NCBI RefSeq assembly: GCF_002930105.1
Contig: NZ_PJRN01000001.1
Coordinates: 186,001 to 250,000 of the forward strand
Origin: Billgrantia saliphila
GTDB taxonomy: Bacteria; Pseudomonadota; Gammaproteobacteria; Pseudomonadales; Halomonadaceae
Direction: 5' to 3'
DNA length: 64,000 nucleotides
The notes under the pieces are model-generated. The model was not told the DNA's origin. It did not search any database and saw only the letters and a list, made by a program, of their open reading frames with translations. This document shows positions 9,850 to 19,021 of the stretch, piece by piece (position 1 is the stretch's first letter; each line of letters opens with the position of its first letter). The translations under genes were made by a program, and so were the position numbers.

Positions 9850-11034
9850 TCAGCGCTCGGTTCGCCGGCTCGACGGTAGCGGGCGCTCGCCCACTTCCAG
9901 GTCGATCGTGAGCTTCTCGCCGCTGCGAACCACGGTCAGCGGCAGGGTGGCGCCGGGCTGGATGGCGGCAATGTCGCTCATCGCCGCCCTGGCGTCGAGT
10001 ATCGGTCGGCCATCCACTTCCAGCAATACGTCGCCCGGGCGCAGGCCGGCCTGGTCGGCGGGGCCGTCGGGCACCACGCCGGAGATCACCACCCCCCGTG
10101 GGGTCTGCAGGCCGAATGAGGCGGCCAGGTCGGACGTCATCTCCTGGGCTTCGATGCCCAGCCAGCCGCGGATTACTCTGCCTTGGGTCACCAAGGCGTC
10201 GAGGATGGTGCGCGCCAGGCGCGTGGGGATGGCGAAGCCGACGCCCTGAGAGCCTCCCGAACGGGAAAAGATCGCCGTGTTGATACCCACCAGGGCACCC
10301 TCGGCATTGATCAGCGCGCCACCGGAATTGCCGGGATTGATGGCGGCATCGGTCTGAATGAAATCCTCATAGGCGCTCAGGCCCAAATGGCTACGCCCCG
10401 TCGCGCTGATGATGCCCATGGTGACGGTCTGCCCCACGCCGAACGGATTGCCGATGGCCATGGCGATGTCGCCTACCGCCACGCCCTCGCTGTCGGCGAT
10501 CTGAATCACTGGAAGATCGTCCAGCTCGATGCGCAGCACGGCCAGGTCGCTCTCGGGATCGGTACCGATCACCTCCGCCAACGTCTCGCGTCCATCGCGC
10601 AGCGCCACTTGAATCTCGTCGGCGCCATCGATCACGTGATGGTTGGTCAGCACATAGCCGTCTTCGCTGACGATGACGCCCGAGCCCAGGCTCGACAGCA
10701 GCCGCTGCTGACTCGGCAAGTCCTCGCCGAAGAATTGGCGAAAGAAAGGGTCCGACATCATGGGGTGCTCTTCGCGCGCCACCACTCGGGAGGAGTAGAT
10801 GTTCACCACCGCCGGGGCGGCCTTCTCGACGGCTTCCGAGTAGCTGACCGGACCTTCGCTGCGGCTTAGCGGGGCGGCTTGCTGGAGCTCCGGCGCGGGG
10901 CGCGCTGCGCTTTGTCGAGCCTCGTCGGGATCCGTTGAATGGCGTAGCAGTTGGGGAAAGGTGTTGAGCAGTACAATGGCCAGCAGCACGCCGATGACGA
11001 CGGGCAAGGCGTAGGCAATGAGAGAACGACGCAT
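9850..11034 (-). CDS. algW: Periplasmic serine endoprotease AlgW/DegS-type
   Basis: This is an HtrA-family, membrane-anchored periplasmic protease. Family members cleave the anti-sigma factor of the envelope stress sigma factor (RseA or MucA). The 394-residue protein has an N-terminal anchor (about 7-26) and a low-complexity linker. The trypsin-like domain has His133 in TNHHVIDG, Asp163 in ESDLAVL and Ser237 in NPGNSGGAL. One PDZ domain follows from about residue 285 (RGVVISGVVPDGPADQAGL). A single PDZ plus an uncleaved anchor favours DegS/AlgW over DegP. In Pseudomonas algW also follows the murA-his region. Confidence 0.92.
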   Translation of the reverse strand: MRRSLIAYALPVVIGVLLAIVLLNTFPQLLRHSTDPDEARQSAARPAPELQQAAPLSRSEGPVSYSEAVEKAAPAVVNIYSSRVVAREEHPMMSDPFFRQFFGEDLPSQQRLLSSLGSGVIVSEDGYVLTNHHVIDGADEIQVALRDGRETLAEVIGTDPESDLAVLRIELDDLPVIQIADSEGVAVGDIAMAIGNPFGVGQTVTMGIISATGRSHLGLSAYEDFIQTDAAINPGNSGGALINAEGALVGINTAIFSRSGGSQGVGFAIPTRLARTILDALVTQGRVIRGWLGIEAQEMTSDLAASFGLQTPRGVVISGVVPDGPADQAGLRPGDVLLEVDGRPILDARAAMSDIAAIQPGATLPLTVVRSGEKLTIDLEVGERPLPSSRRTER

Positions 11035-11134
11035 GCGGCGCTTCCTGGTCGGCGGACGGTCGAAGGCATCCCGCCCAGTCGGTACAATGGCAAGAAGTGT
11101 AACATTGACACCGAACCGCTGTCCGGAGGCCTGG

Positions 11135-11896
11135 ATGATTTCGCGAGACGAGCTGGTACGGGCTTGCGATACGCTGCTCGATGCCTCGACTTTTAAGGAT
11201 TACACCGTCAATGGCTTGCAGGTGGCGGGGCGTGACGCCGTCGGTCGGGTCATGAGTGGCGTGACCGCCTGCCAGGCACTGCTCGACGAGGCGGTGGCGT
11301 GGGAGGCGGACCTGCTGCTGGTCCATCATGGTTATTTCTGGAAGAACGAGCCCATCCCCATTACCGGAATCAAGCAGCGCCGCATCCGGACTCTACTGCT
11401 CAACGATATCAATCTGTTGGCCTACCATCTGCCGCTCGATGCCCATGCGACGCTAGGCAACAACGCCGAGCTTGCTCGACACCTCGGCTTCGAGGTGGAT
11501 GGCTGCGCCGATGGCGAGATCGGCAAGGGGCTAGTCTGGCTGGGCCGGCTGCCCGCGACACGTTCGCCTGCGGCGTTGGCCGAACATATCGGCGAGAGCC
11601 TGGGGCGGCAGCCATTGCTCATCGAGGCGCCGGGGGGCGGTGATATCCACCGCGTCGCCTGGTGCACCGGCGGTGCGCAGGACATGATCACCCAGGCCTG
11701 GGAGGCGGGTGCCGATGCCTTCGTGTCCGGTGAAATCTCCGAGCGCACCACGCACCTGGCGCGCGAGCTGGGCATTCACTATCTGGCGGCCGGCCATCAC
11801 GCCACGGAACGCTATGGCGTGCAGGCACTCGGCGAGTGGCTGTCGCGGGAGTTCGGCGTCGAGCATCGCTTCATCGACATCGACAACCCGGCTTGA
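11135..11896 (+). CDS. NIF3-family dinuclear metal protein (YbgI-like)
   Basis: This is a member of the NIF3/YbgI family, whose proteins form ring-shaped hexamers with a dinuclear metal site. The biochemical role is not settled; GTP cyclohydrolase and metal-chaperone roles have been suggested for relatives. The 253-residue protein has the metal motifs LLLVHHGYFWK (His64-His65), YHLPLDAH (about 98-104) and AGHHATER near the C-terminus. ATG 11135 follows CCGGAGG. It is divergent from algW, a neighbourhood also found in pseudomonads. Confidence 0.92.
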   Translation: MISRDELVRACDTLLDASTFKDYTVNGLQVAGRDAVGRVMSGVTACQALLDEAVAWEADLLLVHHGYFWKNEPIPITGIKQRRIRTLLLNDINLLAYHLPLDAHATLGNNAELARHLGFEVDGCADGEIGKGLVWLGRLPATRSPAALAEHIGESLGRQPLLIEAPGGGDIHRVAWCTGGAQDMITQAWEAGADAFVSGEISERTTHLARELGIHYLAAGHHATERYGVQALGEWLSREFGVEHRFIDIDNPA

Positions 11897-11920
11897 CCGC
11901 ACCTCGGCCCGCCGCAGATC

Positions 11921-12370
11921 TCAGTAGCGCGGCGGCTGGGGATCCACGCTCCTGTCGCTGCTCGGCTTGAGACCGAAGTCCTCCGAGAGCGTGCCGCCGG
12001 TGCCGTCGGCATAGTCGCGAGGCGCCGGTATATCGTCGTCCTGGCCGGTCAGGGCGGGGCGGTCGGCAGCGTCGAGCCGGGGGCGACCCGGCGGCTCGCA
12101 GTGCAGCGTGCTGGCATCCTCGGTCAGGCGATGCTCCAGAGTGCGCATCTCGCGCTGGAGATTGCCCACCATCATGCCCACCTGGCTGAAATGCTCGTTC
12201 ATGCCCTTGCGCAGCTCGCTCAACTCACGCTCGCGTTCGGCCAGTTGGCGGCGCAAGGCTTGTTGCTGGTTCGCCGACGTTGCGAAGTAGCGATAGCATG
12301 CCGCTCCGATACCCAGGCCGGCCAGCAGGCTGACGATGGCTACAATCCAGTTCACGTTGCCGTAATCCAC
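11921..12370 (-). CDS. yhcB: YhcB/ZapG family inner-membrane division-associated protein (DUF1043)
   Basis: YhcB proteins are single-span inner-membrane proteins with a cytoplasmic coiled coil, linked in E. coli to cell division and envelope synthesis. The 149-residue protein has one hydrophobic helix (about 8-27), then a charged coiled-coil-like region (about 35-85, rich in QQALRRQLAERE-type heptads). The tail is acidic and proline-rich. The start is GTG at 12370 behind AGGAGAACCAT; the overlapping ATG is out of frame. It is divergent from zapE, as yhcB and zapE are in E. coli. Confidence 0.88.
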   Translation of the reverse strand: MDYGNVNWIVAIVSLLAGLGIGAACYRYFATSANQQQALRRQLAERERELSELRKGMNEHFSQVGMMVGNLQREMRTLEHRLTEDASTLHCEPPGRPRLDAADRPALTGQDDDIPAPRDYADGTGGTLSEDFGLKPSSDRSVDPQPPRY

Positions 12371-12447
12371 ATGGTTCTCCTGATGCTAGATACCCGCAGC
12401 TCGTTAGGTCGCGAGTCGTTGGCGATGCGCAAGCCGCCTGGCGGCCC

Positions 12448-12478
12448 ATTATAGAAGCGTTGGCGCCGGGCGGGTCAA
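12448..12478 (-). promoter_or_regulatory. Probable sigma-70 promoter for yhcB
   Basis: On the minus strand TTGACC (12478-12473) is followed after 19 bases by a perfect TATAAT (12453-12448), about 75 bases before the GTG start. The spacer is slightly long. Confidence 0.55.
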
Positions 12479-12527
12479 CGCCGGGGCGGGCGTCGACCAT
12501 TTTCCTGCGCGCGACGAGCCGGATGCG

Positions 12528-12533
12528 TATAAT
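12528..12533 (+). promoter_or_regulatory. Perfect -10 box upstream of zapE
   Basis: TATAAT lies 43 bases before the zapE ATG, preceded by TGCG. No convincing -35 box is visible at the right distance, so only the -10 is annotated. Confidence 0.45.
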
Positions 12534-12576
12534 GCTTGGCTTATCGAGACGAGCCAAGATAAGCAAGGATTCTGCC

Positions 12577-13761
12577 ATGAGCGCGACTGCGACTCCCGCG
12601 GAGACCCGTTCGGCCGGCCCCAGCACGCCGATGGCGCGCTATCGCGCCGACCTCGAGCGCGACGACTTCCAGTACGACCCAGCCCAGGAGCGGGCGGTGG
12701 AGCACCTTCAGCGTCTCTACGACCAACTCGTGGCCTCGCCGCGTACCGAGCCGCGAGCGGTGACCACCGGGCGCGGGCTGAAGTCTAAAATGGCGGGGTT
12801 GTTCGGCAAGCGTGACAAAAGCTCGCAGGAGCCGGTGCTGCCGACTATCCAGGGGCTCTATTTCTGGGGTGGCGTGGGACGAGGCAAGACCTACCTGGTC
12901 GATACCTTTCACGACTCCCTGCCGTTTCCCGACAAGATGCGCACCCATTTCCACCGTTTCATGCAGCGGGTGCACAACGAACTCGAGCACTACAAGGGCG
13001 AGAAAAACCCGCTTACGCTCATCGCCGGCAAGTTCGCCGCCGAGGCGCGGGTGATCTGCTTCGACGAGTTCTTCGTCAAGGACATCACCGATGCCATGAT
13101 ACTCGCCAACCTGCTGGAGGCGCTGTTCGAGCGCGGCGTCGTGCTGGTGGCGACCTCCAATATCGTGCCAGACGAGCTTTACAAGGATGGCTTGCAGCGG
13201 GCGCGTTTCCTGCCCGCCATCGAGCTGCTCAAGCGACATTGCCAGGTGGTCAACGTCGACTCGGGGATCGACTATCGACTGCGTGCGCTGGAGCGTGCCG
13301 AGATCTTCCATGCGCCTCTGGACGAGGCGGCGGAGCGTGAACTGGCCCGCAGCTTCCGTGAGCTTGCAGGGCACGATGGCGAGGTCGATGTAGCGATCGA
13401 GGTCAATCGACGCGTGCTTCATGCTCGGCGCCTGCATGACGATGTGGTCTGGTTCGAGTTCCGCGAGCTCTGTGACGGCCCGCGTAGCCAGAACGATTAC
13501 ATAGAGCTGGCGCGTGAGTTCCATACCGTGCTGGTATCCAATGTCACGCGCATGGGAGCGGCGACCGACGACCAGGCCCGACGCTTCATCAACCTGGTCG
13601 ACGAGTTCTATGACCGGGGCGTCAAGCTGCTGATGTCCGCCGAGGTGCCGGCCGAGCAGCTGTATGCCGATGGACGCCTGGAATTCGAATTCCAGCGCAC
13701 CCTGTCGCGGCTGCAGGAAATGCAGTCGCAGGAGTATCTGGCGCTGCCCCACAAGCCCTAG
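12577..13761 (+). CDS. zapE: Cell division AAA-type ATPase ZapE (AFG1-like)
   Basis: ZapE is an AFG1/LACE1-family ATPase that in E. coli associates with the Z-ring and modulates FtsZ. The 394-residue protein has Walker A GGVGRGKT (98-105), Walker B VICFDEFF (about 159-166) and the family motif HFHRFM. ATG 12577 is chosen over upstream frame-open codons because the TATAAT box lies at 12528 and AAGGA precedes it. It is divergent from yhcB and lies upstream of rplM-rpsI, the E. coli arrangement. Confidence 0.93.
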   Translation: MSATATPAETRSAGPSTPMARYRADLERDDFQYDPAQERAVEHLQRLYDQLVASPRTEPRAVTTGRGLKSKMAGLFGKRDKSSQEPVLPTIQGLYFWGGVGRGKTYLVDTFHDSLPFPDKMRTHFHRFMQRVHNELEHYKGEKNPLTLIAGKFAAEARVICFDEFFVKDITDAMILANLLEALFERGVVLVATSNIVPDELYKDGLQRARFLPAIELLKRHCQVVNVDSGIDYRLRALERAEIFHAPLDEAAERELARSFRELAGHDGEVDVAIEVNRRVLHARRLHDDVVWFEFRELCDGPRSQNDYIELAREFHTVLVSNVTRMGAATDDQARRFINLVDEFYDRGVKLLMSAEVPAEQLYADGRLEFEFQRTLSRLQEMQSQEYLALPHKP

Positions 13762-13848
13762 ACGGAACATGCCGTCATCTGGCGGCGGGGCGTGGAGCGA
13801 ACCCGACTTTTCGCTATCAATCCCCTTACTCCGGACGCGCGAGTCGTG

Positions 13849-13896
13849 TAGAATGTGCGCTCCTCGACCGTTGTCGCCGCTATCGGCGTCGACAAC
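13849..13896 (+). promoter_or_regulatory. rplM promoter -10 and leader hairpin
   Basis: TAGAAT at 13849-13854 is a plausible -10; the matching -35 (TTACTC, 13826-13831) is weak. About 15 bases on, GTTGTCG (13870-13876) pairs with CGACAAC (13890-13896) around an inner CCG/CGG pair. This gives an imperfect hairpin near the 5' end of an approximately 115-base rplM leader. It could be an autoregulatory site for a ribosomal protein; that is inference. Confidence 0.4.
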
Positions 13897-13977
13897 CAAG
13901 AAAAATAGGGACGATCCTGAAGCGCGTTTCGACGCGGTGGGGTCCAATACACTTGTTTGATTTGTGGTGATTTCTCC

Positions 13978-14406
<429 letters not shown>

Positions 14407-14419
14407 GGGGAATATCACC

Positions 14420-14809
14420 ATGGCACAGCAGTATTACGGTACCGGGCGCCGCAAGACTTCTACCGCTCGCGTCTTCCTCAAGCCGGGCACCGGCAAGATC
14501 ACCGTCAATAATCGTGATCTCGATCAGTATTTCGGTCGCGTCACCGGTCGCATGGTGGTTCGTCAGCCGCTTGAGCTGACCGAAACCACCGGTCAGTTCG
14601 ATGTCTACGTTACCGTCAAGGGCGGCGGCGGCTCCGCGCAGGCGGGCGCCATTCGTCACGGCATTACACGTGCCCTGATGGAGTACAATGAGGACCTCCG
14701 CCCGGCGCTGCGCGCCGCCGGCTACGTCACTCGCGATGCTCGTCAGGTCGAGCGGAAGAAGGTCGGCCTGCGCAAGGCGCGTCGCCGTCCGCAGTTCTCC
14801 AAGCGCTGA
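14420..14809 (+). CDS. rpsI: 30S ribosomal protein S9
   Basis: S9 sits in the head of the small subunit, and its C-terminal tail reaches the P-site tRNA. The 129-residue protein begins [19 protein letters not shown]. It has [15 protein letters not shown] and ends in the conserved basic tail [16 protein letters not shown] site lies 9 bases before the ATG. It is co-transcribed with rplM and closed by a strong terminator. Confidence 0.99.
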   Translation: MAQQYYGTGRRKTSTARVFLKPGTGKITVNNRDLDQYFGRVTGRMVVRQPLELTETTGQFDVYVTVKGGGGSAQAGAIRHGITRALMEYNEDLRPALRAAGYVTRDARQVERKKVGLRKARRRPQFSKR

Positions 14810-14826
14810 TCGCGACTGTCTGCGAC

Positions 14827-14860
14827 AAAAAAGCCCGGGCAATGGCCCGGGCTTTTTTAT
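14827..14860 (+). terminator. Strong intrinsic terminator after rplM-rpsI
   Basis: An 8-bp GC stem GCCCGGGC (14833-14840) pairs with its copy at 14845-14852 around an AATG loop, extended by A/T pairs. TTTTTTATTTTTATTT follows. This is the clearest terminator in the window. Confidence 0.95.
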
Positions 14861-14914
14861 TTTTATTTCAAGAAATTGCAGTTGAGATACCACCTTGGTC
14901 AGGCCCGCGTCGTC

Positions 14915-14943
14915 TTGTGCGAAGCGGTGCGATTCCTTAAGAT
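14915..14943 (+). promoter_or_regulatory. Candidate promoter of petABC
   Basis: TTGTGC (14915-14920), a 17-base spacer and TAAGAT (14938-14943) lie about 80 bases before petA and after the rpsI terminator. The match is moderate, but the operon needs its own promoter here. Confidence 0.4.
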
Positions 14944-15021
14944 ATGCCGGATTTGGTATCCGTGGTCGCGGGAGTCATCTCGTGCTGGATCAACGGGTAA
15001 GCTGATGGGAGAAACCAGAAA

Positions 15022-15621
15022 ATGGCAGACAACGGCGTGAACAAAGGGCGGCGCCGTCTCCTCCTGGGTGCGACAACCGTCATGGGGGCGGTGGGCGCAG
15101 TCGGAGTAGCGGTTCCCTTTGTGTCTTCCTGGCAGCCGAGTGCCAAGGCGAGAGCGGCGGGGGCACCCGTTCAAGCGGATGTGTCGAAACTCGAGCCGGG
15201 TCAGCGCATGACCGTCGAATGGCGAGGTCGTCCGGTGTGGATCATCAATCGCACCCCGGAAATGATCGAGCGGACCGAGGGTTTCGACCCTTCCCGTCTG
15301 GCCGACCCCGATTCCGAGGAGCCGCAGCAGCCTAACTATGTCGAAGGGCCGCTTCGCTCGATCAGGCCTGAGATCGGTGTGCTGATCGGTATCTGCACCC
15401 ACCTGGGCTGCTCGCCGCTGTTCCGCCCCGAGCCGAATGCCGAAGGCGTTGGTACCGACGACTGGCCGGGAGGTTTCTTCTGCCCCTGTCATGGCTCTCG
15501 TTTCGACCTGGCGGGTCGCGTGTTCCGCAACGTGCCGGCGCCGACCAATCTCGAGGTGCCGCCGTATCGCTTTGAAAGCGACAGCGTGATCGTTGTCGGC
15601 GAAGATGAGGAGGCCGCGTGA
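15022..15621 (+). CDS. petA: Ubiquinol-cytochrome c reductase Rieske iron-sulfur subunit
   Basis: This is the Rieske 2Fe-2S subunit of the cytochrome bc1 complex, oxidising ubiquinol in the respiratory chain. The 199-residue protein has a twin-arginine-like start (KGRRRLLLGA, 9-18) and an uncleaved anchor helix (about 13-33). The cluster ligands are in CTHLGC (125-130) and CPCHGS (154-159). The petB ATG begins on its last base. It is a membrane-anchored periplasmic protein. Confidence 0.98.
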   Translation: MADNGVNKGRRRLLLGATTVMGAVGAVGVAVPFVSSWQPSAKARAAGAPVQADVSKLEPGQRMTVEWRGRPVWIINRTPEMIERTEGFDPSRLADPDSEEPQQPNYVEGPLRSIRPEIGVLIGICTHLGCSPLFRPEPNAEGVGTDDWPGGFFCPCHGSRFDLAGRVFRNVPAPTNLEVPPYRFESDSVIVVGEDEEAA

Positions 15622-16880
15622 TGGGTAACCCGAATCGTGTCAAGGCAGAAAGCGGGTTCATGCGCTGGGTGGACGACCGCTTCCCCGCCACGCAGATGTG
15701 GCAGGAGCATCTTTCGCAATACTATGCGCCCAAGAACTTCAACGTCTGGTACTTCTTCGGCTCTCTCGCCCTGCTGGTGCTGGTCAACCAGATCCTCACT
15801 GGCGTCTGGCTGACCATGAGCTACAACCCCTCGGCCGAGGGGGCGTTCGCTTCCGTCGAGTACATCATGCGCGACGTGGAGTGGGGCTGGCTTATCCGTT
15901 ACATGCACTCCACCGGTGCCTCCGCCTTCTTCGTGGTGGTCTACCTGCACATGTTCCGAGCGATGCTCTACGGCTCCTACAAGGCGCCTCGCGAGCTGGT
16001 CTGGATCTTCGGCATGGCCATTTATCTGGCGCTGATGGCGGAGGCCTTCATGGGCTACCTGCTGCCCTGGGGGCAGATGTCCTACTGGGGAGCCCAGGTG
16101 ATCATCTCGCTGTTCTCGGCGATTCCCGCTATCGGCCCGGATCTGGCCCAGTGGGTGCGCGGTGACTATCTGATCTCCGGCATTACGCTCAACCGCTTCT
16201 TCGCTCTCCATGTGGTGGCGCTACCCATCGTGATTCTGGCTTTGGTGGTGCTGCACATCATTGCGCTGCATGAAGTCGGTTCCAACAACCCCGACGGCAT
16301 CGACATCAAGGCCAAGAAGGATGAGGCCGGCAAGCCGGTCGACGGCATTCCCTTCCATCCGTACTACACCGTCAAGGATATCTTCGGCGTGGCGATGTTC
16401 CTGTTCGTGTTCTGTGCGGTGCTGTTCTACTTCCCGGAAGGCGGCGGCTACTTCCTCGAGAAGCCCAATTTCGAGCCGGCTAACCCCTTGAAGACGCCGG
16501 ATCACATCGCGCCCGTCTGGTACTTCACGCCCTTCTACGCCATCCTGCGGGCCATTACCTTCTCGATCTTCGGGCTGGATGCCAAGTTCCTTGGCGTGGT
16601 CTTCATGGGTGCGGCCATCGCGGTGCTGTTCGTTCTGCCCTGGCTCGACCGCAGCCCAGTGAACTCCATGCGCTACAAGGGCTGGATCTCCAAGGTCATG
16701 CTGCTGCTGTTCGCGATCAGCTTCGTGATTCTCGGCGTGCTGGGCGTTCTGCCGGCTACCGACGGCCGAACAGTGCTGGCGCAGGTCTGCACCGCGATCT
16801 ACTTCGCCTTCTTCCTGCTGATGCCGTTCTACACCAGGATGGAGAAGACCAAACCCATTCCGGAGAGGGTGACTGGCTAA
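15621..16880 (+). CDS. petB: Cytochrome b subunit of the bc1 complex
   Basis: This is the inner-membrane cytochrome b carrying the two b hemes and the Qo/Qi quinone sites. The 419-residue protein has GSLALLVLVNQILTG and the heme-ligand helices with RYMHSTGASAFF and FALHVVALP. It also has GYLLPWGQMSYWGA and the PEWY-equivalent stretch APVWYF. Both cytochrome b N- and C-terminal halves are in one chain. ATG 15621 overlaps the petA TGA (GTGATG); AGGAGG lies 5-10 bases upstream. Confidence 0.98.
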   Translation: MGNPNRVKAESGFMRWVDDRFPATQMWQEHLSQYYAPKNFNVWYFFGSLALLVLVNQILTGVWLTMSYNPSAEGAFASVEYIMRDVEWGWLIRYMHSTGASAFFVVVYLHMFRAMLYGSYKAPRELVWIFGMAIYLALMAEAFMGYLLPWGQMSYWGAQVIISLFSAIPAIGPDLAQWVRGDYLISGITLNRFFALHVVALPIVILALVVLHIIALHEVGSNNPDGIDIKAKKDEAGKPVDGIPFHPYYTVKDIFGVAMFLFVFCAVLFYFPEGGGYFLEKPNFEPANPLKTPDHIAPVWYFTPFYAILRAITFSIFGLDAKFLGVVFMGAAIAVLFVLPWLDRSPVNSMRYKGWISKVMLLLFAISFVILGVLGVLPATDGRTVLAQVCTAIYFAFFLLMPFYTRMEKTKPIPERVTG

Positions 16881-17647
16881 TGAAAAAGCAACTGTTCGCA
16901 CTGCTCTTCGCGCTGGTGCCCTTCACGGCGATGGCCGCAGGCGGCGAGAGCGTGCCGTATTCGATGACGCCGGATCTCCACGACAAAGCGTCGCTGCAGA
17001 GGGGTATGCAGCTCTTCGTCAACTATTGCATGGGTTGCCATTCGCTCGAGCATCAGCGCTTCGCCCGGGCTGCCGAGGACCTGGACATCCCTCAGGACCT
17101 CATCGAAGAGAACCTGATCTTTTCTTCCGGACTGGCTTATAACGATCAGATGCGCAATGCCATGAGCACCGACGACGGGGAGAGCTGGTTCGGAGCGCCG
17201 CCTCCCGATCTGACGCTCGAGGCACGCTTGCGCGGTACCGACTGGATCTACTCTTATCTGTTGACCTTCTATCGCGACCCCGAACGTCCCAACGGGGTCA
17301 ACAATGAGGTGTTCGACCTAGTGGCCATGCCCAACGTGCTGGAGCCGCTGCAAGGCGTGCAGGAGAAGGTGTGTGCCGAGACGGATCGTCCCGTCCACGG
17401 GGCCGAGCTCGATCCGCTGACCGGCAAGTACCAGTCTTGCGAGGTACTGCAGGTGACGCAGCCTGGGGCCATGGAACCCGATGAGTTCGAGGAGGCGGTC
17501 TACGATCTGACCAACTTCCTGGCCTACGTGGGCGAGCCGTCCAAGCTACATGCGCAGGTGCTAGGGCCGAAGGTGCTGATCTTCATTTTCATCTTCGGTG
17601 TGCTGGCCTATCTGCTGAAGCGCGAGTACTGGCGCGACATACACTGA
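16880..17647 (+). CDS. petC: Cytochrome c1 subunit of the bc1 complex
   Basis: This is the membrane-anchored c-type cytochrome that passes electrons from the Rieske protein to soluble cytochrome c. The 255-residue protein has a signal peptide (MKKQLFALLFALVPF, cleavage after AMA). The heme motif is CMGCH (Cys50, Cys53, His54), and a Met ligand is probable in VAMPNVLEP. A C-terminal anchor helix lies near residues 228-247. Its ATG overlaps the petB stop (TAATG). Confidence 0.97.
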   Translation: MKKQLFALLFALVPFTAMAAGGESVPYSMTPDLHDKASLQRGMQLFVNYCMGCHSLEHQRFARAAEDLDIPQDLIEENLIFSSGLAYNDQMRNAMSTDDGESWFGAPPPDLTLEARLRGTDWIYSYLLTFYRDPERPNGVNNEVFDLVAMPNVLEPLQGVQEKVCAETDRPVHGAELDPLTGKYQSCEVLQVTQPGAMEPDEFEEAVYDLTNFLAYVGEPSKLHAQVLGPKVLIFIFIFGVLAYLLKREYWRDIH

Positions 17648-17677
17648 TTCGCATCGAATCGGTACGTTGCGCGACAG

Positions 17678-17705
17678 GGGGCGTATGGCCATTGCCATGC
17701 GCCCC
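17678..17705 (+). terminator. Hairpin after petABC
   Basis: GGGGCGTATGGC pairs with GCCATGCGCCCC (one G-T pair) around CATT, 30 bases after the petC stop. A weak TTGCGTCTTGT tail follows. It is a likely end for petABC. Confidence 0.55.
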
Positions 17706-17796
17706 TTGCGTCTTGTCCATGTCTGAGCATGCCGGGCACGTCCCGAAGGCGGGTGCGTGTTATCATGCAGGTTCGAATTGATGCGAGGATTGTTAC

Positions 17797-18423
17797 ATGG
17801 GTGTAGTGGCCAAGCGGTCATCGATGATCTTCTACTCCGGAAGCGATGATCACTTCAGTCATCGCGTGCGTATCGTGCTCGCCGAGAAGGGCGTAGCGGT
17901 CGATATCGTCGAAGTCAGCGGCGATCAGCGCCCCGAGGAGCTCGCGGATCTCAACCCCTACAACAGCGTGCCCACGCTGGTCGATCGTGAACTGGTGCTC
18001 TATGAGTCCAAGGTAATGATGGAATACCTGGATGAGCGTTTCCCTCACCCGCCGCTGTTGCCGGTCTATCCGGTCGCGCGGGCTCAGAGTCGGTTGTGGA
18101 TGCACCGCATCGAGAGGGAGTGGTGTCCGCTCGTCGAGCAGATCGAGCAAGGGGGTAAGAAGGATGTGGAGAAGGCTCGCAAGGAGCTGCGCGAAAGTCT
18201 CGTCGGTATCTCGCCGATCTTCGAGGACATGCCTTACTTCATGAGCGAAGAGTTCTCGCTCGTCGACTGCTGTATCGCCCCGATTCTCTGGCGCCTGCCG
18301 GTACTTGGCATCGAGCTGCCGGAGAAGCAGGTGAAGCCGCTGATCACCTACATGGAGCGGCTGTTTGAGCGCGAGGCCTTCTTGTCCTCGCTAAGCGAGG
18401 GTGAGCGCGAGATGCGCGTCTGA
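17797..18423 (+). CDS. sspA: Stringent starvation protein A
   Basis: SspA is a glutathione-S-transferase-fold protein that binds RNA polymerase and helps acid and stationary-phase tolerance in E. coli. The 208-residue protein matches E. coli SspA over its N-terminal thioredoxin-like part ([47 protein letters not shown]) and its helical C-terminal part. TATCAT at 17761-17766 could be a -10. It is followed by sspB, and lies after petABC, a common gammaproteobacterial order. Confidence 0.96.
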   Translation: MGVVAKRSSMIFYSGSDDHFSHRVRIVLAEKGVAVDIVEVSGDQRPEELADLNPYNSVPTLVDRELVLYESKVMMEYLDERFPHPPLLPVYPVARAQSRLWMHRIEREWCPLVEQIEQGGKKDVEKARKELRESLVGISPIFEDMPYFMSEEFSLVDCCIAPILWRLPVLGIELPEKQVKPLITYMERLFEREAFLSSLSEGEREMRV

Positions 18424-18433
18424 ACCCCTTTTA

Positions 18434-18451
18434 GCCGGGCCACGGCCCGGC
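18434..18451 (+). other. GC-rich hairpin in the sspA-sspB gap
   Basis: GCCGGGCC and GGCCCGGC flank a 2-base loop, 10 bases after the sspA stop and 23 before sspB. With no T run downstream it is more likely an RNA-stability or attenuation element than a full terminator. Confidence 0.4.
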
Positions 18452-18474
18452 CAACGGCATGAGGAGGGCAGAGC

Positions 18475-18945
18475 ATGTCATCGAGCCGTCCCTATCTCGC
18501 CAGGGCCCTTTACGAGTGGCTGCTGGACAACGAGCAGACCCCCTATATCGTGGTCGACGCCGAGCAATCCGGCGTCAATGTGCCGCGCCAGTTCGTGCAG
18601 AACGGTCAGATCGTGCTGAACGTAGGGCCATCGGCAGTCAGGGAGCTGCGCATCGAGAACGATGCCATCTCCTTCAATGCACGCTTCGGCGGCCAGCCCA
18701 TGCAGGTATTCGTGCCGACACCGGCGCTGGTGGCGATCTATTCGCGGGAGAACGGAGTGGGCATGGTGTTCGGCCATGAGCCGGCGATGCCCGAGCCTCA
18801 GGTCGAAAGTGACCCCGAGCGGCCGGAGCTGACCAGTATCACCAGCGATGTCGACTCCGCCGAGCGGGAAGGAGGCAAGCCGGGCGAAGAGCCTTCGCAG
18901 GATCCACCGCCGAAGGGGCGGCCATCGCTGCGCGTCATCAAGTGA
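18475..18945 (+). CDS. sspB: ClpXP adaptor SspB
   Basis: SspB tethers ssrA-tagged and other substrates to ClpXP. The 156-residue protein has the folded substrate-binding domain (about 5-108, with YEWLLDNEQTPYIVVDA and NVPRQFVQNGQIVLN). A flexible acidic/proline tail follows, ending PSLRVIK. This matches the short C-terminal ClpX-binding tail of the family. A GAGGAGGG site precedes ATG 18475. It is the second gene of sspAB. Confidence 0.96.
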   Translation: MSSSRPYLARALYEWLLDNEQTPYIVVDAEQSGVNVPRQFVQNGQIVLNVGPSAVRELRIENDAISFNARFGGQPMQVFVPTPALVAIYSRENGVGMVFGHEPAMPEPQVESDPERPELTSITSDVDSAEREGGKPGEEPSQDPPPKGRPSLRVIK

Positions 18946-18964
18946 ACGCTGCGGTGGCGCCGCA

Positions 18965-18999
18965 ACGCAAACGGCAGGCCAAGGGCCTGCCGTTTGCGT
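18965..18999. terminator. Perfect 16-bp hairpin between convergent sspB and dolP
   Basis: ACGCAAACGGCAGGCC (18965-18980) is exactly complementary to 18984-18999 around an AAG loop. It lies between two convergent genes and probably ends both. Flanking T runs are poor. Confidence 0.75.
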
Positions 19000-19021
19000 A
19001 TTCGCGGTCGAGGCATCGGGG

